Below are positions 15,268 through 19,457 of a stretch of DNA of 19,457 bases, one piece after another. Where the stretch lies: positions 1-19,457 of the forward strand of contig JAKFCW010000094.1 in the NCBI GenBank assembly GCA_036676455.1. Direction: 5' to 3'. The notes under the pieces are model-generated. The model was not told the origin of the DNA, made no database searches, and was given only the letters and a program-made list of their open reading frames with translations. Both the position numbers and the translations under genes were made by a program. Every line of letters starts with the position of its first letter. Position 1 is the stretch's first letter. The stretch is from UBA4093 sp036676455 (GTDB lineage Bacteria > Cyanobacteriota > Sericytochromatia > S15B-MN24 > UBA4093).

Positions 15268-16053
15268 TTAGAACAGGTACTTGAGGATGTCGAGGATCCG
15301 GCTATCCGAGATCACCTTGCCGTCGTTGGCGTCGACGAGCATGGCGGGCTGGTTGCGGTAGTCGAAGAAGATCCAGACCGGCCCGAGGAAGTAAGCATCC
15401 AAGAGGATCGCCTTGATGGCGCCTTGGGCCGGCGCCTCCAGCCCCGCCTTCTTGGCCCGCTGGAAGGCCGCCTTGCCGTCGAATTCATGGCGATCGCTCG
15501 GCTCGCGCAACAGCTGGCGGATCAGCGCGCCACCGTACGTCATCGCGAGGTTCTCGCTCTCGACCTGGTCCTTGAGGCTGCCCCAGAACCCGTAATCCAG
15601 CGTCAAAAGCTTCTTCTTGCTAGGCGACCAGAAGACGTGCCGGGAATGTCCGACGAAGGTCATCCACTTGAATCCCCAGCCCAGATAAAGCTGCTCGGCG
15701 TCAGCCGCCCAGGTCTGGGCTGCCGTCACGGCCTTGGCCTGGGTCGACTCCGGGGTGGCCATGACCCCGTAGGCCGATTCCTCGTCGAGGTTCGCGCCAA
15801 GGGTCTCCAGGTGCTGGACGACGGGGCCGTGCAGGGCGACCGTGCGGAAATCCGCCTCGAGGCGATCGAGGGGGGACTCCGCCGCCACCGGCGCGGCGGT
15901 GGTCGGCTTGTCGAGGGGCTTTGCCGACGCGTCCTGGGTCAGCAGGGGCTGGGAATTGAAGGCCGGCGAGGTCGCCGCGACCAAGGAGCGCTGGCCGCAG
16001 CCCGTCGCGAGCAGAACCGTGGAGGCCATGGCGAGGAGGACAAGCCGTTTCAT
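15268..16053 (-). CDS. Lipoprotein of unknown function with PepSY-like C-terminus
   Basis: A 261-residue lipoprotein with signal MKRLVLLAMASTVLLATGC; the lipobox ATGC gives lipidated C19. I chose ATG 16053, which has AAGGAG nine bases upstream. An upstream in-frame ATG at 16077 lacks a signal-peptide-like start. After a low-complexity Ala/Thr/Pro linker (about 25-65) comes a globular domain with AEQLYLGWGFKWMTFVGHSR, VFWSPSKKKLLTLDYGFWG and a helical RQLLREPSDRHEF stretch. The end, PVWIFFDYRNQPAMLVDAND (225-244) then GKVI, has the strand pattern of PepSY-type domains. This is a weak resemblance, and I do not assign a function. It converges on the GH57 gene across the palindromic repeat. The AT-rich stretch 16075-16140 upstream probably holds its promoter, but no box stands out. 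Confidence 0.8.
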   Translation of the reverse strand: MKRLVLLAMASTVLLATGCGQRSLVAATSPAFNSQPLLTQDASAKPLDKPTTAAPVAAESPLDRLEADFRTVALHGPVVQHLETLGANLDEESAYGVMATPESTQAKAVTAAQTWAADAEQLYLGWGFKWMTFVGHSRHVFWSPSKKKLLTLDYGFWGSLKDQVESENLAMTYGGALIRQLLREPSDRHEFDGKAAFQRAKKAGLEAPAQGAIKAILLDAYFLGPVWIFFDYRNQPAMLVDANDGKVISDSRILDILKYLF

Positions 16054-16178
16054 GGATGCGGGCTCCTTATGCGACAAAGTGATTAGCGCAACATTAAGAA
16101 GCTTATCGTGATTTTAACCTTCTCACTTGCTAACGATTGTTCGCGCTCGGGTGCAGGAGCCGTCGAGGCAGCCCGGGT

Positions 16179-16207
16179 TGCGATTCGCCAGGATGCCCGT
16201 TAGACTC
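16179..16207 (+). promoter_or_regulatory. Candidate promoter of the enoyl-CoA hydratase-mazG unit
   Basis: TTGCGA (16179-16184), a 17-base spacer and TAGACT (16202-16207) lie 35 bases before the gene start, each with 4 of 6 consensus matches. The -10 box with its following CG is identical to the one at 1039-1046, with the same spacing. Confidence 0.45.
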
Positions 16208-16242
16208 GACGTACTGTCCCGTCTCGCCAGAAAGGTCATCGC

Positions 16243-17037
16243 ATGCCGTCTCGGGTCCTGCTGCAGCGCGAAGCGAACGTCGTACACCTCGTCATCGACG
16301 GGGACACGCCGCTCAACATCCTTTCGAGGGAGACCCTGCTCGAGCTGAGGCAGGTCCTGGTGCAACTCACCGAGGAGGCGGATTGCGCGGCCTTGATTCT
16401 CAGCGGAGCGGGCTCGCGGGCCTTCAGCGCCGGGGCAAACCTGCGCGAGATCGCCGAGTTGACGCCCTCGACCGCCCTGGAGTTCTCGCACCTGGGCCAG
16501 ACCGTCACGAGCCTGCTGGCGGACTTCCCCGCGCCGGTCATCGCGGCCCTCAACGGGCTGGCCTACGGCGGCGGGCTGGAACTGGCGATCGCCTGCGACT
16601 TCCGCATCGCCTCCGCCGACGCCCGCTTCGCCTATCCCTCCAGCAAGCTCGGCATCCTGCCCGGCTTCGGCGGCACCCAGCGCTGCCCCATGCTCATCGG
16701 GCCGTCGCGAAGCAAGGAGATGATGTTCCTCGGCCGCGTGATCGACGCCGAGGAAGCCCTCCACTGGGGCCTCGTCAACGCCGTCGTTCCCGCCGAGGCC
16801 GTCCTGGGAGAAGCTCGAAAATGGGCCGAAGACCTGGAGGAGCGCAGCACCTACGCCATTCGCCAGGCCAAGGAGTGCATCGGCATGACCGAGAAGGCCG
16901 ACTTCTTCTTCGAGCAGGAAGCCTTCGCCAACTGCTTCCGCCGACCCGAGGTCCAGCAAAACGTCCGGGCCTGGCTCGAATCCTCGACGGCCGCCAAGAG
17001 CCCCGGCAAGACGATCAGCCCGAGCGAGAAGCCCTAG
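16243..17037 (+). CDS. Enoyl-CoA hydratase/isomerase (crotonase) family protein, second catalytic Glu replaced
   Basis: A 264-residue crotonase-fold protein that should bind an acyl-CoA thioester. The oxyanion-hole segments are present: FSAGANLREI (61-70; usual D is N66) and LNGLAYGGGLELA (103-115). E113 matches catalytic Glu144 of rat enoyl-CoA hydratase. The position of Glu164 (20 residues on) is Ser, in FAYPSSKLGILPGFGGTQR (S133), so simple hydratase chemistry is doubtful. Isomerase, decarboxylase or other crotonase reactions that use one acid/base are alternatives. The Ser/Thr/Pro/Lys-rich tail is unremarkable. ATG 16243 has AAAGG seven bases upstream. The stop TAG overlaps the GTG start of the MazG-like gene. 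Thiolase and 3-hydroxybutyryl-CoA dehydrogenase genes follow 0.5 kb later, consistent with a short-chain acyl-CoA role. Confidence 0.9.
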   Translation: MPSRVLLQREANVVHLVIDGDTPLNILSRETLLELRQVLVQLTEEADCAALILSGAGSRAFSAGANLREIAELTPSTALEFSHLGQTVTSLLADFPAPVIAALNGLAYGGGLELAIACDFRIASADARFAYPSSKLGILPGFGGTQRCPMLIGPSRSKEMMFLGRVIDAEEALHWGLVNAVVPAEAVLGEARKWAEDLEERSTYAIRQAKECIGMTEKADFFFEQEAFANCFRRPEVQQNVRAWLESSTAAKSPGKTISPSEKP

Positions 17038-17348
17038 TGGACCTTGCCGAGCTGACCCAGCGGATGCACGAGTTCGTCCGCTCGAAGGGATGGTACGAAG
17101 CCGATTCCCATCGCCCGCAGACTCCCCCCAACCTCGCCAAGTCCCTCGTCATCGAGGCGAGCGAGGTGCTGGAGCTCTTCCAGTGGTCCGAATCGGCCGA
17201 TCCCGAGAAACTGGGCGCCGAGCTGGCCGACGTCTTTCTCTACCTCTTGCAGCTGGCCGACGTCTCCGGAATCGACCTCGAGACCGCCACGCTTCGCAAG
17301 CTCGCCGTCAACCAGAAACGCACCTGGGATCAGCCCCCCCTCTCCTAA
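17037..17348 (+). CDS. MazG-like nucleotide pyrophosphohydrolase
   Basis: A small all-alpha NTP pyrophosphatase of the MazG/DCTPP1-like group, which hydrolyses (often damaged or non-canonical) NTPs to NMP + PPi. The 103 residues match the family end to end: an N-terminal helix, then PNLAKSLVIEASEVLELFQW with the metal-binding E40-x2-E43, then LGAELADVFLYLLQLAD with E62-x2-D65, and the closing LRKLAVNQKRTW. I chose GTG 17037, because family members begin with an L-x-x-L helix like DLAELTQRM. The in-frame ATG at 17064 would remove it. GTG shares its first base with the upstream TAG stop (TAGTG), and there is no strong SD, so translation is probably coupled to the hydratase. Pairing with a crotonase has no obvious biochemical logic. 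It may simply be co-expressed. Confidence 0.9.
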   Translation: MDLAELTQRMHEFVRSKGWYEADSHRPQTPPNLAKSLVIEASEVLELFQWSESADPEKLGAELADVFLYLLQLADVSGIDLETATLRKLAVNQKRTWDQPPLS

Positions 17349-17448
17349 CGCAAAAGCCGCGGGCGCTTGCCAAGCGAATTCCGATCACGGGCGCTTTCGG
17401 AACCCCTGAAACTGCGTGAAGCCCGTGCTGGCGCGGGGGACCGGCTTA

Positions 17449-17474
17449 TGCTACGATTTTAACGTTGGGTTAAA
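17449..17474 (+). promoter_or_regulatory. Candidate thiolase-operon promoter with start-site dyad
   Basis: An extended -10, TGCTACGAT (17449-17457), is followed directly by TTTAAC-GTTGG-GTTAAA (17458-17474), a perfect 6-base inverted repeat covering the expected transcription start near 17464. The position suits a repressor operator. The leader to the thiolase ATG would be about 75 bases. No good -35 is visible. Confidence 0.4.
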
Positions 17475-17539
17475 GTCCCTGTGAATCTTGCTTGCCGCCG
17501 TCTCGCGGCGTTGCACATAAGCACGAAGGAAGGACGAAG

Positions 17540-18760
17540 ATGTCGAACCGTCAAGCGCGAAACGTGATCGTCAGCGCCGTGCGCACCCCCTTTGCCAAGA
17601 TGAGCGGCTCGCTCTCTAGTTTCACCGCCCCCGAGCTGGGCGCCATGGTCATCGCTGAGGCCGTGCGCCGCGCCGGCGTGGCCCCCGAGGCCGTCGACAA
17701 CGTCCTGATGGGCCTCGTCCTGCAGGCCGGCGTCGGCCAGATCCCCTCGCGCCAGGCGGCCATCAAGGCCGGACTGCCTCCCCAGACGGCGTCCATGACC
17801 ATCAACAAGGTCTGCGCCTCGGGCATGCGCGCCGTGACCCTCGCCGACCAGCTCCTGACCGTCGAGGACGGCGAGATCATCGTCGCGGGCGGCATGGAGT
17901 CAATGACCAATGCCCCCTACTTGCTGAAGAAGGCCCGCAATGGCTACCGCATGGGCAACGGCGAGCTGATCGACGCCATGGTCCACGACGGCCTCTGGTG
18001 CGCGTTCCACGACGTGCACATGGGCATTCACGGCTCGACCGTCGCCGCCGAGTACGGCATTACCCGCGAGGAGCAGGACGCCTGGTCCGCCCGCAGCCAC
18101 CAGCTGGCCGACCTGGCCTGGCGCGAAGGCCGCTTCGAGCAGGAAGTCATGGCCATCGACGTGCCCGTCGGCAAGAAGGAAACCAAGTCCTTCAAGATGG
18201 ACGAGTCCATCCGCCCCGACACCACGGCCGAGACTCTGGCCAAGCTGCGCCCCGCCTTCTCGGCGGACGGCACCATCACCGCGGGCAACGCCCCGGGCGT
18301 CAACGACGGCGCCGCCGCCCTCGTCATCATGAGCGAGACCAAGGCCCGAGAGCTGGGGCTCAAGCCGCTTGCGGCCATCGTGGGCCACGCAAAGGTCGGC
18401 GAGAAGCCCCCTTACCTCGCGACCGTCCCGGCCCTGGCCATCCAGAAGGCCCTTAAGCAGGCTGGTCTCTCGGTGGACGACCTCGACCTCGTCGAGATCA
18501 ACGAGGCCTTCGCCGCGGTCACCCTCACCTCGACCAAGCTCCTGGCCGAGGGCGACGCGGGCCGCCTGGCTGCCTTGCGCGAGAAGACCAACGTGAACGG
18601 CGGCGCGGTGGCCATGGGCCACCCGATTGGCGCTTCCGGCGCCCGCCTGGTCTCGACCCTCGCCTACGAACTCGACCGGCGCGGCGGACGCTACGGCGTG
18701 GCGGCCATCTGCTCGGGCGCGGCCCAGGGCGATGCCATCATCCTCGAGCGTCTGAATTAG
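17540..18760 (+). CDS. Acetyl-CoA C-acetyltransferase (thiolase)
   Basis: Condenses two acetyl-CoA to acetoacetyl-CoA, or cleaves 3-ketoacyl-CoA. The 406 residues carry the full thiolase signature: nucleophile C92 in INKVCASGMRAV, the flexible loop with GGMESMTNAPYLL, NEAFAAV, catalytic H361 in GGAVAMGHPIGASGAR, and the acid/base C391 in AICSGAAQGDA. Length and motifs fit the biosynthetic (PhaA/AtoB-type) group. ATG 17540 has AAGGA six bases upstream; the in-frame ATG at 17492 adds 16 residues with no family similarity. A 3-hydroxybutyryl-CoA dehydrogenase gene follows after 25 bases, so the pair should convert acetyl-CoA to 3-hydroxybutyryl-CoA or run that route backwards. A dyad at 17458-17474 may regulate both. 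Confidence 0.96.
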   Translation: MSNRQARNVIVSAVRTPFAKMSGSLSSFTAPELGAMVIAEAVRRAGVAPEAVDNVLMGLVLQAGVGQIPSRQAAIKAGLPPQTASMTINKVCASGMRAVTLADQLLTVEDGEIIVAGGMESMTNAPYLLKKARNGYRMGNGELIDAMVHDGLWCAFHDVHMGIHGSTVAAEYGITREEQDAWSARSHQLADLAWREGRFEQEVMAIDVPVGKKETKSFKMDESIRPDTTAETLAKLRPAFSADGTITAGNAPGVNDGAAALVIMSETKARELGLKPLAAIVGHAKVGEKPPYLATVPALAIQKALKQAGLSVDDLDLVEINEAFAAVTLTSTKLLAEGDAGRLAALREKTNVNGGAVAMGHPIGASGARLVSTLAYELDRRGGRYGVAAICSGAAQGDAIILERLN

Positions 18761-18785
18761 TCCCCGTCACAGAAAGGAACCTCGC

Positions 18786-19457
18786 ATGAACCTCAACCTC
18801 ATCGCCGTCCTGGGTGGCGGGCAAATGGGCTCCGGCATCGCTCAGGTCTTCGCCCAGAGCGGCTTCAAGACGGTCATCTACGACCTGGCCGCCGGCGCCC
18901 TGGACAAGTCCAAGGCGGGCATCACCAAGAACCTCGAGCGCGCCGTGGAGAAGGGCAAGCTGAGTGCCGACGACCGCGACGCCGTCCTCGGCCGCCTCAC
19001 CTGGACCTCCAACCTGGCCGATCTCGCCGAGACCGACCTGGTCGTCGAGGCCATCATCGAGAAGCTCGAGACCAAGCTCCAGACCTGGAAGCAGCTCGAC
19101 GAGCTCTGCCGCCCGACCACCATCTTCGCCTCCAACACCTCCAGCCTGCCCATCACGCAGCTCGCCGGCGGCGTCAGCCACCCCGAGCGCTTCATCGGCA
19201 TGCACTTCATGAACCCCGTGCCGGTCATGCAGCTGGTCGAGATCATCCGTGGCTACATGACCTCGGATGCCGTCTACCAGACCATCTTCGACCTGTCCAA
19301 GACCCTGGGCAAGGTGCCCGTCACCGTCGAGGACTCGCCGGGCTTCATCTCCAACCGGATCCTGATGCCGATGATCAACGAGGCCATCTTCTGCCTCTAC
19401 GAGGGCATCGCGACCAAGGAGGACATCGACACCGTCATGAAGCTCGGGATGAACCAT
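18786..19457 (+). CDS. hbd: 3-hydroxybutyryl-CoA dehydrogenase, partial
   Basis: Reduces acetoacetyl-CoA to 3-hydroxybutyryl-CoA with NAD(P)H, or the reverse. The 224 visible residues include the Rossmann motif VLGGGQMGSGIAQ (8-20), VVEAIIE (87-92), and catalytic residues at the classical positions: S119 in SNTSS, H140 in GMHFMNPVP, E152 and N190 in PGFISNRI. The family is about 282-285 residues, so roughly 60 C-terminal residues, the last part of the dimerisation domain, lie past the right edge. ATG 18786 has AAAGGAA about seven bases upstream. It starts 25 bases after the thiolase stop, with no terminator between, so the two form an operon. The cofactor preference cannot be settled from what is visible. 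Confidence 0.96.
   Translation, partial: MNLNLIAVLGGGQMGSGIAQVFAQSGFKTVIYDLAAGALDKSKAGITKNLERAVEKGKLSADDRDAVLGRLTWTSNLADLAETDLVVEAIIEKLETKLQTWKQLDELCRPTTIFASNTSSLPITQLAGGVSHPERFIGMHFMNPVPVMQLVEIIRGYMTSDAVYQTIFDLSKTLGKVPVTVEDSPGFISNRILMPMINEAIFCLYEGIATKEDIDTVMKLGMNH

Noticed and set aside
16123..16959. 278-residue minus-strand open frame
   Set aside because: Antisense to the crotonase-family gene. Low-complexity translation.
18738..19457. Minus-strand open frame at the right edge
   Set aside because: Antisense to hbd, whose catalytic Ser, His, Glu and Asn are all in place.

Overview
The window is a GC-rich bacterial chromosome segment, densely coded on both strands. It has no RNA genes, no CRISPR array, no insertion sequence and no phage genes. 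Signal peptides, lipoboxes and a probable outer-membrane protein point to a diderm (Gram-negative-type) envelope. Strong Shine-Dalgarno (SD) sequences (AGGAGG, AAGGAG) precede many genes, and several extended -10 promoters (TGnTAnnnT) can be read. The acyl-CoA enzymes, a complete MutY/MutM oxidative-damage pair and a methylmalonyl-CoA branch suggest a respiring heterotroph. I cannot place the phylum from the sequence alone.

Layout. At the left edge is sucC (minus strand, C-terminus cut off by the window). Next is a plus-strand cluster (1081-3164): a 96-residue membrane protein, a 208-residue probable membrane protein and a membrane-anchored short-chain dehydrogenase, closed by a 14-bp perfect hairpin. 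Converging on it is a tight minus-strand operon (7041-3220): a biotin carboxylase/BCCP fusion, the large subunit of a split methylmalonyl-CoA mutase, and methylmalonyl-CoA epimerase. Together with SucC these form most of a propionyl-CoA to succinate route. The carboxyltransferase and the B12-binding mutase subunit are not here.

From 7264 to 9928 come three unfamiliar plus-strand envelope genes: a small lipoprotein, a probable outer-membrane beta-barrel protein with a C-terminal FlgT_C-like domain, and a signal peptide/PEGA-PEGA/transmembrane/TPR protein. The last two overlap. They run into mutY. mutY is convergent with an unknown 99-residue gene, and that gene is divergent from mutM, so both base-excision enzymes of the 8-oxoguanine system lie within 2.4 kb. 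Downstream is a large secreted GH57-family glycoside hydrolase with a glucodextranase-like C-terminal module, then a MITE-like palindromic repeat, then a minus-strand lipoprotein.

The right end is a plus-strand set of short-chain acyl-CoA genes. It has an enoyl-CoA hydratase/isomerase-family protein that lacks the second catalytic glutamate, stop/start-coupled to a MazG-type pyrophosphatase. Then come a thiolase and a 3-hydroxybutyryl-CoA dehydrogenase (cut off by the right edge), behind a probable promoter with a dyad at the transcription start.

Most of the content is recognisable housekeeping. The least familiar parts are the envelope trio at 7264-9928, the membrane/SDR cluster at 1081-3164, the split mutase operon without its B12 subunit, and the atypical crotonase fold protein.
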